NCBI RefSeq assembly: GCF_016907085.1
Contig: NZ_JAFBBJ010000001.1
Span: 3,162,001 to 3,226,000 of the forward strand
Reading direction: 5' to 3'
Origin: Clavibacter michiganensis
GTDB lineage: Bacteria; Actinomycetota; Actinomycetes; Actinomycetales; Microbacteriaceae
DNA length: 64,000 nucleotides
The notes under the pieces are model-generated. The model did no database searches. It saw nothing but the letters and a program-made list of their open reading frames with translations, and was not told the origin of the DNA. The position numbers and the translations under genes were made by a program. Shown in pieces: positions 38,789 through 48,808 of this stretch (position 1 is its first letter; every line of letters begins with the position of its first letter).

Positions 38789-40183
38789 GTGGAACTGCGT
38801 GAGTACATCCGGATCCTGCGACGATCGTGGGTCCTCATCCTGTTGGTCCTGCTGCTCGGGGTGGGTGCCGCCGCCGGCTACTCGCTCGTGCAGACGCCCG
38901 AGTACCGGGCGTCGTCCAAGGTGTTCGTGTCGACGCAGTCGGCCGGCACCGTGCAGGACCTGAGCCAGGGGAGCACGTTCACGCAGCAGGCGGTCAAGAG
39001 CTACGCCGACGTGGTGGCGACGCCCGTCGTGCTGGAGCCGGTCATCGCCCAGCTGGGCCTCGACGCGACCGCGGAGTCGCTCGCGCCGAAGGTCACCGCC
39101 ACCGCGGCGGCCGACACCGTCATCATCCAGATCTCCGTCGAGGACGAGCAGGCCGAGGCAGCCGCCACCATCGCCAACGCGGTGGCGCGGAGCTTCACCG
39201 ACGTCGTCGCCGAGCTCACGCCGCTCGACGCCAACGGCCAGCCGCAGGTGAAGATCACCACCCTGCAGGAGGCGCGGATCCCGGCATCGCCCGTGTCGCC
39301 GCAGGTCCCGCTCAACCTCGCGCTGGGCGGGCTCATCGGGCTCGCGCTCGGCGTCGCCGCGGCCGTGCTGCGGTCCACGCTCGACACGCGCATCCGCGGG
39401 GAGCGCGACCTGCGCCTCGTCACGCACGCGCCCATCCTCGGCGGCATCGCCTACGACCCGAAGGCCAAGGAGCGCCCGCTCATCGTGCAGTCGGATCCGC
39501 GCAGCCCGCGCGCCGAGTCCTTCCGGAGCCTGCGCACCAACCTGCAGTTCCTCGACTTCGGCGGACGCGCGCGCAGCTTCGTCATCACGAGCGCGGTGGA
39601 GTCGGAGGGCAAGTCCACGACGAGCGCCAACCTGGCCATCGCCCTGAGCGACGCGGGTGCGCGGGTCGCCGTCATCGACGCCGACCTGCGGCGTCCCAAG
39701 CTCGCGTCGTACCTCGGGCTCGAAGGCGCGGTCGGCCTCACCGACGTGCTCATCGGCCGCGCGGAGCTCAAGGACGTGCTGCAGCCGTGGGGCAACCGCA
39801 ACATGTTCGTGCTGCCGGCCGGCCAGATCCCGCCGAACCCGAGCGAGCTGCTCGGCTCGCGCACGATGGTCACGCTCCTCAAGGAGCTCGAGGCCGAGTT
39901 CGACACCGTGCTCATCGACGCGCCGCCGCTGCTGCCCGTCACCGACAGCGCGGTGCTGTCGAAGAGCGCGGGCGGGGCCATCCTCGTCGTGTCGTCCGGT
40001 CGCGCGCACCGGGGCCAGGTCCACGCGGCCATCGAGTCGCTGAACAGCGTCGGCGCCGAGGTGCTGGGCGTGGTGCTGACCATGCTCCCGACCAAGGGTC
40101 CCGACGCTTACGGGTACGGCCAGTACGGCTACTCCTACGTGCGGCCCGAGAGCTCCGACAGCACGAGTCCCGCCGCTCCCTGA
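38789..40183 (+). CDS. Polysaccharide biosynthesis tyrosine autokinase (Wzz/BY-kinase)
   Basis: 464 residues. N-terminal chain-length-determinant (Wzz) domain with helices at about 14-34 and 174-194, then a cytoplasmic BY-kinase domain: Walker A SAVESEGKSTTSANLA, Walker A' VAVIDADLRRPK, Walker B VLIDAPPLLP. It ends in a tyrosine cluster YGYGQYGYSY that is the likely autophosphorylation tail. A GTG start follows GAGGGGG. It probably controls polymerisation or export of capsule or exopolysaccharide. No glycosyltransferases are in the window, so its cluster may be elsewhere. Confidence 0.92.
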   Translation: MELREYIRILRRSWVLILLVLLLGVGAAAGYSLVQTPEYRASSKVFVSTQSAGTVQDLSQGSTFTQQAVKSYADVVATPVVLEPVIAQLGLDATAESLAPKVTATAAADTVIIQISVEDEQAEAAATIANAVARSFTDVVAELTPLDANGQPQVKITTLQEARIPASPVSPQVPLNLALGGLIGLALGVAAAVLRSTLDTRIRGERDLRLVTHAPILGGIAYDPKAKERPLIVQSDPRSPRAESFRSLRTNLQFLDFGGRARSFVITSAVESEGKSTTSANLAIALSDAGARVAVIDADLRRPKLASYLGLEGAVGLTDVLIGRAELKDVLQPWGNRNMFVLPAGQIPPNPSELLGSRTMVTLLKELEAEFDTVLIDAPPLLPVTDSAVLSKSAGGAILVVSSGRAHRGQVHAAIESLNSVGAEVLGVVLTMLPTKGPDAYGYGQYGYSYVRPESSDSTSPAAP

Positions 40184-40486
40184 CCCGCCGCCGACCCGTG
40201 TCGTCCCGGCGGGCCTCGTGGGGGCCTGTACGATCCGGGTGACACCACCGCTCGACCCGCATCTCCCGTTGCGCGGACCGGGGGCCGTGCTCCACCGGAG
40301 GAGCGGGTCCCGGCTCGACGTCCGGGCGCGGACCGGATCCGGCCGCCCGTGAGGGTGAGCTGCCCGTGCGCCGCACGATGCCCGCCACACCGGGAGACAC
40401 CATGTCGGCTCACGCCGAGGCGCCACCGCGCCGCCTGCGAGGACGCCCCTCCGCCCACCGCGCCGCTCGATCCGCGGGAGCCGCGC
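40184..40486. other. Intergenic region with a promoter and a possible leader peptide
   Basis: TACGAT at 40229-40234 could be a -10 element. GCGCGGACCGG occurs twice (about 40273 and 40326). A possible 30-codon open frame starts at 40402. Confidence 0.4.
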
Positions 40487-40494
40487 GTGGCTAG
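40402..40494 (+). CDS. Possible 30-residue leader peptide overlapping the next start
   Basis: ATG 8 bases after GGGAG; the TAG stop at 40492-40494 overlaps the GTG start of the next gene at 40487. The peptide is Arg/Ala-rich without recognisable domains. Its overlap suggests translational coupling, but chance is possible in G+C-rich DNA. Confidence 0.35.
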   Translation: MSAHAEAPPRRLRGRPSAHRAARSAGAARG

Positions 40495-41470
40495 GTCCGC
40501 GCCCGACGGCCGGAAGCCCATGGCCGTCACAGGGCGCGCCCGGCGCCGTCGTCCGTCGCTCGGCCGCATCATCCCCGGCGTCGGCGTCACCGCCGTGGTC
40601 GCCTTCCTCGTCATCGACCTGATCCTCGTCTCGGCCGCGGTGACCCGAACCGGCGGCGGATCGACCGGCGAGGGGACCGCCGCCCCCGCGCCGTCCGCCA
40701 CCAGCACCGACGCCGCCGCGACGCCGACGCCCGCTCCGAGCGCCACCGCGAGCACCACGGTCGCCGCGCCCACCGTCTTCCTCGCCGCGGGGAACGCCGA
40801 GGTCGCGTGGCGCACCACGGGCGGCTCCTGCACGGGCGAGGCCGCGCGCATCCAGACCACCATCGACGAGGGCCGCACCTGGGACACCCGTTCGACGGGC
40901 GCGTTCGACGCGCGCCGGATCCTCGCGCTGCAGGTGGAGAGCCCGGACGTCGGCAGCGTCGTCGCCGACGTGACGGCGGCGTGCACCCGCACCACCCTCC
41001 AGAGCTTCACGGGCGGCGAGTTCTGGCGCGACGCGCCCGCGCTCACGGCGACGACGGCGTACGTCGACCCCGCGCAGCCCGGCACGGTGCAGCTCGTCCA
41101 GGGCCCCCGGGACGCGCCGTGCGACGACGCCGTCCAGGTCGTCGACAGCGGCCAGGCGGCCGCGGTGCTCTGCGGATCCGGCGCGCTGCACGTCCGCTCG
41201 GGCAGCGGCGACTTCCGTCAGATCGACGCCCCGGGAGTCCTCGCGCTCGCGCTCGGCACGGACGGCATCCTGACCGCGGGCACCGCCGGGTCCTGCGCGG
41301 GCACGAGCGTCGGCCGCATCGTCCCGGCCTCGGGCGCCGTGAGCGTCCTCGGCTGCGCGGCTGCCGTGCCCACCAGCGGATCCGTGGCCATCTCGGCCGC
41401 GGGTCGCGACGTCTGGCTGCTCACCGGCGACTCCGTCAGCATCTCCGCCGACGGCGGGACCACCTGGTGA
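40487..41470 (+). CDS. Membrane-anchored protein with beta-propeller-like (BNR/sialidase-type) repeats
   Basis: 327 residues. Basic N terminus, one membrane helix (about 30-50), a Thr/Ala/Pro-rich linker, then an extracellular domain with repeated strands and Asp-box-like segments (TIDEGRTWDTR, SADGGTTW). Six or more Cys could form disulfides. Not recognised as a named enzyme. It overlaps the DUF4012 gene (GTGA), so the two likely work together. The GTG at 40487 follows GGGAG. Confidence 0.75.
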   Translation: MARSAPDGRKPMAVTGRARRRRPSLGRIIPGVGVTAVVAFLVIDLILVSAAVTRTGGGSTGEGTAAPAPSATSTDAAATPTPAPSATASTTVAAPTVFLAAGNAEVAWRTTGGSCTGEAARIQTTIDEGRTWDTRSTGAFDARRILALQVESPDVGSVVADVTAACTRTTLQSFTGGEFWRDAPALTATTAYVDPAQPGTVQLVQGPRDAPCDDAVQVVDSGQAAAVLCGSGALHVRSGSGDFRQIDAPGVLALALGTDGILTAGTAGSCAGTSVGRIVPASGAVSVLGCAAAVPTSGSVAISAAGRDVWLLTGDSVSISADGGTTW

Positions 41471-43287
41471 CCTCCGCGGACGCCGTCGCGCCGTCACGGC
41501 GACGCCGCCGGGCCCGACGCCCCTGGACGCGTCGACGCATCGTGACGGTCGCGGGCGCCGTGATCGCCGCCCTCCTCGTGCTCTGGATCGTGTGGGTCGC
41601 CGCCCGCGCCCTCCTCGCCCGCGGCGAGCTCGAGCAGGCGGTGCCGCTCGCCTCCTCCGTGCAGCGCGACCTCCTGGCTGGCGACTCCGCGGGAGCGTCG
41701 GCGAGCGTCGCGCAGCTGCGCGACCACTCCGCGCGCGCGGTGTCGCTCACGGGGGATCCGGTCTGGGCCGTCACCGAGCACGTGCCATTCGTGGGCCCGA
41801 ACCTGCGCGCCTTCCGCGAGATCTCCGGCGTCGTCGACCGCATCGGCGGCGACGCGCTGCAGCCCGTCGTCGGCATCGCCGGCACGCTCGACGTCGCGAG
41901 CCTGACGCCGAAGGACGGGAAGCTCGACCTCGACCCGATCGTGGCCGCGCAGGAGCCCGTCCGCCAGGCCGACGATGCGCTCGACACGGCGTTGGCCGAC
42001 GTGACGGCCATCGACACCGGCAGCACCATCCGGCCCGTCGCCGACGCCGTCGCACGTCTGAAGGAGACGGTCGGGAAGGCCGCCGAGACGCTGGCCGTCG
42101 TGCGCCACGTCACCGACCTCGCGCCCGCCATGCTCGGCGCCGACGGCGATCGCAGCTACCTGCTCATGTTCCAGAACAACGCCGAGGTGCGCTCCACCGG
42201 CGGCATCCCGGGCGCGCTCGCGCTCGTCCGGACGGGCGGCGGCGCGTTCTCGCTCGCCGGCCAGGACTCGGCGCGCGCCTTCCCGCGCCTCGCGGAGCCG
42301 GCCCTGCCGCTGGATCCCCAGACCGCGGGGCTCTACGGCACCATCACCGGCCGGTACATGCAGGACGTCACGCTGACGCCCGAGTTCCCCCAGGCCGCGC
42401 CGCTCGCCGCCGAGATGTGGCGGCTCAAGCACGGCGACGCGGTCGACGGCGTGATCAGCATCGACCCGGTCGCCCTCTCGTACCTGCTCGAGGCCACCGG
42501 CCCCATCACGCTCGCCACCGGCGACGTGCTCCGCTCCGACGACGCCGTCGACCTTCTCCTGCACGACGTGTACCTCCGCTACCCGAACCCGGACGTCCAG
42601 GACGCGGTCTTCGCGAGCGTCGCCGACTCGGTGTTCGCGAAGGTCTCCTCGGGCGACGTGGACCCGGCCGCGCTGGTGAAGGCGCTCGGGCACGCGGCCG
42701 AGGAACGGCGCATCCTGATCTGGAACTCGCGCGCCGACGAGCAGGCGACCCTCGCGGGCACCACCTTCGAGGGCTCGCTCCCCGCCGACAACGACGAGTC
42801 GACGGTCTTCGGCGTGTTCCTCAACGACTCCACCGGCGCGAAGATGGACTACTTCCTCTCGCTGCGGACCACGCTGGCGATGGCCATGTGCCGGGACGAC
42901 GGCAGGCCGGACTACCGCACCGAGGTGATCCTCGGATCCACGGCCCCGGCCGACGCGGTCTCGCTGCCCTTCGTCGTCACGGGCGGCGGCGTATACGGCG
43001 TGGCGCCCGGCGACATCAAGACGCGCGTGGCGGTCTACGGACCGCCCGGCACGGTGCCGCTGCGGGTGCACATCGACGGACAGGAGACGCCGTTCCAGCC
43101 GGAGGTCGTGGGCGGCCGGGCCGTCGCCCAGGTCGAAGTGACGCTGAAGCCCGGTCAGGAGGTCCGCATATCGGTGGACACGCTGGGGGACAAAAAGACC
43201 GACACGCCGCTCTCGATCGTGACCACCCCGGTAATTGACACGATCGCGACAGAATTCCGCTCCCTGTCCTGCGGCACTTCCCAGTAG
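41467..43287 (+). CDS. DUF4012 domain surface protein
   Basis: 606 residues. Arg-rich start, one membrane helix (about 23-45), and a large extracytoplasmic part. DUF4012 occupies about residues 220-560: SYLLMFQNNAEVRSTGGIPGALALVR is the family signature, followed by GVISIDPVALSYLLEATGPI. The same NN-E-R-TGG pattern occurs in LytR-associated proteins. Function unknown; in many actinobacteria DUF4012 genes lie in polysaccharide loci, in line with the tyrosine kinase nearby. It starts in the stop of the preceding gene. Confidence 0.9.
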   Translation: MTSADAVAPSRRRRRARRPWTRRRIVTVAGAVIAALLVLWIVWVAARALLARGELEQAVPLASSVQRDLLAGDSAGASASVAQLRDHSARAVSLTGDPVWAVTEHVPFVGPNLRAFREISGVVDRIGGDALQPVVGIAGTLDVASLTPKDGKLDLDPIVAAQEPVRQADDALDTALADVTAIDTGSTIRPVADAVARLKETVGKAAETLAVVRHVTDLAPAMLGADGDRSYLLMFQNNAEVRSTGGIPGALALVRTGGGAFSLAGQDSARAFPRLAEPALPLDPQTAGLYGTITGRYMQDVTLTPEFPQAAPLAAEMWRLKHGDAVDGVISIDPVALSYLLEATGPITLATGDVLRSDDAVDLLLHDVYLRYPNPDVQDAVFASVADSVFAKVSSGDVDPAALVKALGHAAEERRILIWNSRADEQATLAGTTFEGSLPADNDESTVFGVFLNDSTGAKMDYFLSLRTTLAMAMCRDDGRPDYRTEVILGSTAPADAVSLPFVVTGGGVYGVAPGDIKTRVAVYGPPGTVPLRVHIDGQETPFQPEVVGGRAVAQVEVTLKPGQEVRISVDTLGDKKTDTPLSIVTTPVIDTIATEFRSLSCGTSQ

Positions 43288-43374
43288 TCTCCTCAGTGGG
43301 GGAATGATCGACGGCGGACCCGAGTCCGCTAGTGGCCCCTGTGCACCACGAGAAGCTCACACTGGGGGAACCAC

Positions 43375-43959
43375 ATGTTCAAGAAGATCCTCGCCGGGGC
43401 GGCCATCGCCCTCGCCGCGACGTTCACCGTCGCCACCGCCGCCAACGCGGACCCGTACACGCCCGAGGGCGGCGTCTCCGTCAGCGACCCGACCGTCGCG
43501 CCCGGCCAGAGCACGGTCCTGTCCTTCGCGGACGGCTCCTTCGCCGCCAACAGCCTGGTGACCATCACCATCACGGGCGAGGACGCGGCCAACGCCACGC
43601 TCGCCTCCTTCCGCACGGCCCCCATGGCCGTCACCAGCAACTCCATCACCAAGAACGCGACCAACGCCGGCGGCCTCCGCGTCACCGTCACGCTGCCCGC
43701 CGGTTCCGCGACGGGCTCCTACGCCCTCACCGGCACCGACGCCCAGGGCAACACCGTCTCCACGACGATCTCGGTCGTCGCGGCCGCCGGCAACGGCACC
43801 GCGGTTGGCGGCTCCAGCGCCGACGGCGCCGCGGGCCTCCCCGTCACGGGTGGCCAGCTGCCCGTCGTCCTCATCTGGACCGGCGGCGGCCTGCTCCTGC
43901 TCGGCGCCGCCCTCGTGGTGGTGCTCGCGACGGTCCGTCGCCAGCGCAGCACGATCTGA
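43375..43959 (+). CDS. Small LPVTG-anchored surface protein
   Basis: 194 residues. Signal peptide with ANA cleavage near residue 25, an Ig-like domain of about 100 residues beginning VSVSDPTVAPGQST, LPVTG at 155-159, a hydrophobic helix and RRQRSTI tail. A GGGGGAA ribosome site precedes the ATG. The paralogue at 44278 shares the same plan. Sortase substrate; role unknown. Confidence 0.9.
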   Translation: MFKKILAGAAIALAATFTVATAANADPYTPEGGVSVSDPTVAPGQSTVLSFADGSFAANSLVTITITGEDAANATLASFRTAPMAVTSNSITKNATNAGGLRVTVTLPAGSATGSYALTGTDAQGNTVSTTISVVAAAGNGTAVGGSSADGAAGLPVTGGQLPVVLIWTGGGLLLLGAALVVVLATVRRQRSTI

Positions 43960-44277
43960 TCCGCATCACGAACAGCGTCGTCTGACTCCTCTCCGGAGGC
44001 GGGCGACGGAAGGCCCCGAGGCATCCGCCTCGGGGCCTTCCGCCGTCTCCGGGGCGGGATGCGGGTGCCGGTTGGCCCCAGTCCGGGGCCGATCCCGCCC
44101 CGAGCCTCCGCGCGGAGCCGAGACGCGGCTAGCATCGCCGATGTGGGTTTACCCGACCCGCTGTCTGCCTGAAGGCGTCGACCCGAAATCGCGCGCCGCG
44201 GACACCACCGCCCCGAGGCGATACCCGTCGTGCCCCCGCACGTCCGCCCCGGGCGCATCAGAGAAGGCACACCCGAG
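43960..44277. other. Intergenic region between the two LPVTG genes
   Basis: Contains a strong terminator (44008-44041) and a TAGCAT -10-like element at 44130-44135, giving a long leader of about 140 nt for the second gene. The two genes are therefore probably separate transcripts. Confidence 0.5.
44008..44041. terminator. Terminator between the two LPVTG genes
   Basis: A perfect 15-bp stem (44008-44022 with 44027-44041), loop atcc. Confidence 0.85.
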
Positions 44278-44820
44278 ATGCTCGCCAAGACCCTGGCGGG
44301 CGCGTTCGTCGCGCTCGCGATCACCGTTTCCGTCCCCCTCGCCGCCCAGGCGGAGAACTACGTCCCCAAGGACTCCGCCATCGCCTGCAGCGGCATGTCC
44401 GTGACCCCGGCCGCCGTCGCGCCGGGCGAGTCGGTCCGTATCGCCGGCGTGGCCGGATCCTTCACCCCGGGCGAGACCGTCGCCGTCCGCCTCTCCGCGG
44501 CAGCCGGTGCACCCGCAGCGGCGGGCGACCCCGCCGCCTCCGTCACGGCCGCGGCCGACGGCTCCGTCTCCGGCACGCTCGTCGTCCCGACGACGGCGTC
44601 GGGGACCTGGCGCGCCAACCAGACCGCCGCGTCGGGCGACCACTGGTGCGGCATCGTCTCCGTCGTCCCGGCGAGCACCCGCACCGCGGCGGATGCGGGA
44701 TCGCTCCCCGTCACCGGCGGCACCCTGCCCACCGGCCTCGCGATCACCGGTGGCGGGCTGCTCCTCGTCGGTGCCGCAGCCGCGGGGATCGCGACGGCCC
44801 GCCGGCGCCGCGCGTCCTGA
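44278..44820 (+). CDS. Small LPVTG-anchored surface protein, paralogue
   Basis: 180 residues. The ATG at 44278 gives a signal peptide (AQA near residue 22). One Cys pair (IACSG and HWCGI) could form a disulfide in the single domain. LPVTG at 143-147, hydrophobic helix, RRRRAS tail. Opening VTPAAVAPGESVRI parallels the sibling at 43375. Sortase substrate. Confidence 0.88.
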   Translation: MLAKTLAGAFVALAITVSVPLAAQAENYVPKDSAIACSGMSVTPAAVAPGESVRIAGVAGSFTPGETVAVRLSAAAGAPAAAGDPAASVTAAADGSVSGTLVVPTTASGTWRANQTAASGDHWCGIVSVVPASTRTAADAGSLPVTGGTLPTGLAITGGGLLLVGAAAAGIATARRRRAS

Positions 44821-44842
44821 CGCCCGGCCCCGCATGAGCCCC

Positions 44843-44882
44843 GACGCGGGCGGATCCGATCACGACCGGATCCGCCCGCGTC
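44843..44882. terminator. Bidirectional terminator between convergent genes
   Basis: A 15-bp stem (44843-44857 with 44868-44882) and a 10-nt loop. Its left arm lies between the LPVTG gene and the VanZ stop at 44860; its right arm overlaps the VanZ 3' coding end. Confidence 0.75.
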
Positions 44883-45387
44883 GTCGTCTCCGGGTCGCGA
44901 CGAGCGCCGCGCTCGTCGCGCCGAGGAGAGCACCGGCGCCGTTGGCCGCCACGTCGGTGACGGAGGCCACGCGCGCCGGCAGGAACGCGCCCTGCGCGAG
45001 CTCGACCGACGCCGACATGGCGGTCCCGGCGAGCACGACGACCCACCAGCGCGGAGCCCCGAGCGCGAGCACGCCGAGCATGCCCAGCGGCGCGAAGAGG
45101 GCGACGTTGGCGACCTCCTCGATCATCGAGTAGCGGAAGCCGGGGATGCCGTGGCGCTGCACGAACACCACGCCCCGCATCAGGTACGGGTACACGCCGC
45201 GATCGACGCTGTCGGGGGTGAGCGTGACCAGCCCGATCAGGGCGACGTACGCCACGAGGAGCACGGCGGCCTGCCGTCGGCGGGTGCGTCGGCGCGCGCG
45301 GTCCCGCTGCGCGCCCCACGGCGACCGCCCGGGCGCGGTGCCCTCTGCCGGGGCACGCGACGAGGGGGCGGAGGCGGCGGGATCCAT
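44860..45387 (-). CDS. VanZ family membrane protein
   Basis: 175 residues, four membrane helices. The VanZ signature runs [22 protein letters not shown] and [15 protein letters not shown]. VanZ proteins can lower susceptibility to glycopeptides, but most are of unknown function. A TAGGCT element lies 9 bases before the ATG at 45387. Confidence 0.88.
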   Translation of the reverse strand: MDPAASAPSSRAPAEGTAPGRSPWGAQRDRARRRTRRRQAAVLLVAYVALIGLVTLTPDSVDRGVYPYLMRGVVFVQRHGIPGFRYSMIEEVANVALFAPLGMLGVLALGAPRWWVVVLAGTAMSASVELAQGAFLPARVASVTDVAANGAGALLGATSAALVATRRRRRGRIRS

Positions 45388-45455
45388 GGGGTCGGCAGCC
45401 TAGCAACGGGCCCTCCGCGGGGAATGCGCCGCCGATCCCGCCCGTTCTCCCCGGG

Positions 45456-46487
45456 GTGACCCACCTCGAACGCGTCCCGCTGAACGTCCTCGACCTCGCC
45501 CCGCGCCCCTTCGGCGGCACGAACGGCGACGCCGTCGCCGGCAGCATCCGTCTCGCCCAGGCCGCCGAGTCCGCGGGCTACTCGCGGTTCTGGGTCGCCG
45601 AGCACCACGGGATGCCGGGGATCGCGAGCTCCGCACCGGCCGTCCTCCTCGCGGGCATCGCCGCGCGCACGTCCACCATCCGCGTCGGCAGCGGCGGCGT
45701 CATGCTGCCGAACCACACGCCGCTCGTCGTGGCGGAGCAGTTCGGGACCCTCCGCGCCCTCTACGGCGACCGCATCGACCTCGGCATCGGCCGGGCTCCC
45801 GGCACCGACGGGGCGACCGCGATGGCGCTCCGCCGCAGCGAGGCGGGCCTGGGCGTCGACGACTTCCCGCAGCAGCTCGTCGACCTGGTCGGCTTCTTCA
45901 CCGGCGGCATGGCCGACGACAACCCGCTGCGCGGGATCACGGCCGTCCCGGGCCTCGGCGACCGGCCGCAGATGTGGCTCCTCGGATCCAGCGGATACTC
46001 CGCCCAGGTAGCGGCGGCCCTCGGGATCCGCTTCGCCTTCGCGCACCACTTCGCCGGCGACCGCACGGAGCAGGCGCTCGCGATGTACCGCGAGCGCTTC
46101 CAGCCGAGCGACGACCTCGCCGCGCCCCACAGCGCCATCGCGGTGAGCGTCATCGCCGACGAGGACCCGGACGTCGTCGAGCGCGAGGCGCGCGCCGGCC
46201 GCATCACGTGGCTCCGCATGCGCCAGGGCGGGAAGCCGCAGCCGGTGGATCCGGCCGAGGCCGCCGCGTACGAGTTCAGCGACCTCGAGCGCGAGATCAT
46301 CGGGGCGCGCGACCGACGCCAGGCCATCGGCTCGCCCGACGCCGTGCGGATCGGCCTCGAGCGCCTGCTCACGAGCACGGGGGCCGACGAGCTCATCGTC
46401 GCGCCGTCGTCCACGACGCTCGACCACCGCATCCGGACGCTCCGCACCGTGCGCGATCTGGCCATCGGGGAGGCCTGCGCGGCCTGA
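45456..46487 (+). CDS. LLM class (luciferase-like) flavin oxidoreductase
   Basis: 343 residues of the TIM-barrel flavin monooxygenase fold. The start [16 protein letters not shown] and [44 protein letters not shown] are typical of the MsnO8-type LLM subgroup. [10 protein letters not shown] and FAHHF also match. The substrate is unknown. GTG start without a clear ribosome site, 68 bases from the divergent VanZ gene. Confidence 0.9.
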   Translation: MTHLERVPLNVLDLAPRPFGGTNGDAVAGSIRLAQAAESAGYSRFWVAEHHGMPGIASSAPAVLLAGIAARTSTIRVGSGGVMLPNHTPLVVAEQFGTLRALYGDRIDLGIGRAPGTDGATAMALRRSEAGLGVDDFPQQLVDLVGFFTGGMADDNPLRGITAVPGLGDRPQMWLLGSSGYSAQVAAALGIRFAFAHHFAGDRTEQALAMYRERFQPSDDLAAPHSAIAVSVIADEDPDVVEREARAGRITWLRMRQGGKPQPVDPAEAAAYEFSDLEREIIGARDRRQAIGSPDAVRIGLERLLTSTGADELIVAPSSTTLDHRIRTLRTVRDLAIGEACAA

Positions 46488-46567
46488 TCGCGAGTGCACT
46501 CATCACATTTCGGCCACGGGGAGCTGGGACCATACCTGCGACGGACGCGACCGCTCAGGGCGCGGGT

Positions 46568-46573
46568 TAGATT
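46568..46573 (+). promoter_or_regulatory. -10 element TAGATT, leaderless start
   Basis: TAGATT, then 6 nt, then the ATG at 46580. Confidence 0.5.
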
Positions 46574-46579
46574 CGTACC

Positions 46580-48808
46580 ATGAGGAAAACTGACCTGACC
46601 ATCTCGACCCGGTTGGGCGCGTTCCTCGGACTCGTCGGCATGAGCACGATCGCCGGCGTGCTCGTCGCCGCCATGGTGACCCCGGCCATCGCCGTGTCGG
46701 GCATCGCGGCCAACAGCACCATCGGCGTGTTCGAGGACATCCCCGACAACCTGCAGATCGACAACCTCGCGCAGAAGACGGTCCTCTACGCCAAGCAGGG
46801 CGACGACCAGGTGCCCTTCGCCGAGTTCTTCTCGCAGGACCGCGAGGAGGTCCCGTGGGACGCCGTCTCGTCGTTCGCGAAGGACGCCGCGATCGCGACC
46901 GAGGACCCTCGCTACTACGAGCACGGCGGCGTCGACGTGCTGTCGGCCGCGCGCGCTCTCGCGCAGAACGTGCTGAACAAGGAGGTCCAGTCGGGCGCCT
47001 CCACGATCACGATGCAGTACGTCCGCAACGTCCTGGTCCAGAAGGCCCAGAACATGGTCGACTCCTCCGACGAGGCCACCCAGGCCGAGGGCCGCAAGGC
47101 CTTCCAGGAGGCGACCCAGCCCGACATGCCCCGCAAGCTCAAGGAGATGCGGATGGCGATCGGGGTGGAGAAGAAGTACTCCAAGAACGAGATCCTCCTC
47201 GCCTACCTCAACATCGCGAACTTCGGCAGCCGGGTCTACGGCATCGAGTCCGCGGCGCGCTACTACTTCAACGTCTCGGCCGCCGACCTCACGCTCGAGC
47301 AGGCCGCGAGCCTCATCGCCACGGTCAACGCGCCCGAGGTCTTCAAGATCGACAACCCGGACAACCTCGAGCGCAACAAGGAGCGCCGCGACCTGCTGCT
47401 GCGGAACATGCTCAAGGAGCAGAAGATCACGCAGGAGCAGTACGACACGGCGTCCGCCGCGGCGATCACGCCGACGATCACGCCCTCCACGAGCGGCTGC
47501 ATCCAGGCCAACCCGATCTCGGCCGCGTACTTCTGCGACTACGTGAAGAACGAGATCCTCACGAACCCGGAGTTCGGCGCGACGCCGGCCGAGCGCGACG
47601 CCGTGCTCAAGCGCGGCGGCATGCAGGTCTACACGACGCTCGACCTCGACATCCAGGGGAACGCGGCGGAGCAGATGCGCAAGCAGGTGCCGACGACCGC
47701 GCGCTTCACGAAGATCGGTGGATCCGTGGTCTCCCGCGAGGTGAAGACCGGCCGCATCATCGCGATGGCGCAGAACACGGACTACGGCGTCGCCGCCGAC
47801 CAGGCCGGCGTCACGGAGATCAACTACTCCGCGGACAAGGCGCACGGCGGCTCCGCGGGGTTCCAGGTCGGATCCACGTACAAGATCTTCACCCTCGTCG
47901 ACTGGCTGAAGAGCGGGAAGTCCGTCTACCAGACCGTCAACGCGTCGAAGACCAAGTGGAACCAGTCGGAGTTCCGCGCCTGCGGGGAGCGCGTGGGTTC
48001 CGAGCCGTACACGGTCACCAACGACACCAACACCGGCGCCACCTCGAATCAGACGGTCCTCCAGGCGACCGTCGCGTCCGTGAACTCGGCGTTCATCGCG
48101 ATGGCCAGCCAGCTCGACATCTGCGACATCAACCAGACGGCGAAGGACATGGGCGTCTACAACGCCGACAACCGCGATCTGCAGAACTACCCGCCGGACG
48201 TGGTCGGTTCGGGTGGCAACAACGTCGCCCCGCTCCAGATGGCGACCGCCTTCTCCTCCGTCGCGAACCAGGGCACCATGTGCCCGCCCATCGCGATCGA
48301 CAAGGTGGTCCTCCCGGACGAGTCCGAGCTCGTGACGCCGAAGAGCGAGTGCGCGCAGGCCATGAGCCCCGAGGTGGCCAACACGGCGGCCTTCACGCTC
48401 AAGGCCGTCATGGGCGGCACGGGTGCGGCGTCGAACCCACGCGACGGCACGGAGATCATGGGCAAGACGGGCACGACGGACCGCTCGAAGGACACCTGGT
48501 TCGTCGGATCCTCCACCGAGGTCACGACGGCCGTCTGGGTCGGCAACGTCGAGGGCTTCGTGTCCATGCGCCGCAACGTCCTCAACGGCTCGGCCGCGGA
48601 CAGCGCGCGTCACCGGATCTTCAAGCCGCTGCAGACGTTCATCGACGACCGCTACCCGGCGGAGGGCTTCCCCGCCCCGAGCAGCACGCTCACGAAGAAG
48701 CCGTACGTGCCGCCGGCACCGAAGCCCACGCAGTCGGCGGCGCCCACGGCGCCCGAGGCGCCCGCCGCCCCGGCGCCGTCCCAGCCGGCCCCTCCCGCGG
48801 AGGGATGA
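46580..48808 (+). CDS. Class A penicillin-binding protein without PASTA domains
   Basis: 742 residues. Bifunctional peptidoglycan synthase: membrane anchor (about 13-40), GT51 domain with catalytic Glu108 in ATEDPRYYEHGGVD and GASTITMQ, then a transpeptidase domain with S432-T-Y-K435, S500-V-N, and K629-T-G. A Pro/Ala-rich tail of about 45 residues ends it. The second class A PBP on the opposite strand (51872-54415) shares the layout but adds PASTA domains. Confidence 0.96.
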   Translation: MRKTDLTISTRLGAFLGLVGMSTIAGVLVAAMVTPAIAVSGIAANSTIGVFEDIPDNLQIDNLAQKTVLYAKQGDDQVPFAEFFSQDREEVPWDAVSSFAKDAAIATEDPRYYEHGGVDVLSAARALAQNVLNKEVQSGASTITMQYVRNVLVQKAQNMVDSSDEATQAEGRKAFQEATQPDMPRKLKEMRMAIGVEKKYSKNEILLAYLNIANFGSRVYGIESAARYYFNVSAADLTLEQAASLIATVNAPEVFKIDNPDNLERNKERRDLLLRNMLKEQKITQEQYDTASAAAITPTITPSTSGCIQANPISAAYFCDYVKNEILTNPEFGATPAERDAVLKRGGMQVYTTLDLDIQGNAAEQMRKQVPTTARFTKIGGSVVSREVKTGRIIAMAQNTDYGVAADQAGVTEINYSADKAHGGSAGFQVGSTYKIFTLVDWLKSGKSVYQTVNASKTKWNQSEFRACGERVGSEPYTVTNDTNTGATSNQTVLQATVASVNSAFIAMASQLDICDINQTAKDMGVYNADNRDLQNYPPDVVGSGGNNVAPLQMATAFSSVANQGTMCPPIAIDKVVLPDESELVTPKSECAQAMSPEVANTAAFTLKAVMGGTGAASNPRDGTEIMGKTGTTDRSKDTWFVGSSTEVTTAVWVGNVEGFVSMRRNVLNGSAADSARHRIFKPLQTFIDDRYPAEGFPAPSSTLTKKPYVPPAPKPTQSAAPTAPEAPAAPAPSQPAPPAEG

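Noticed and set aside
43288..43374. Repeated TGGGGGAA strings as a regulatory repeat
   Set aside because: One is the ribosome site and the other may be chance; too short to support more.
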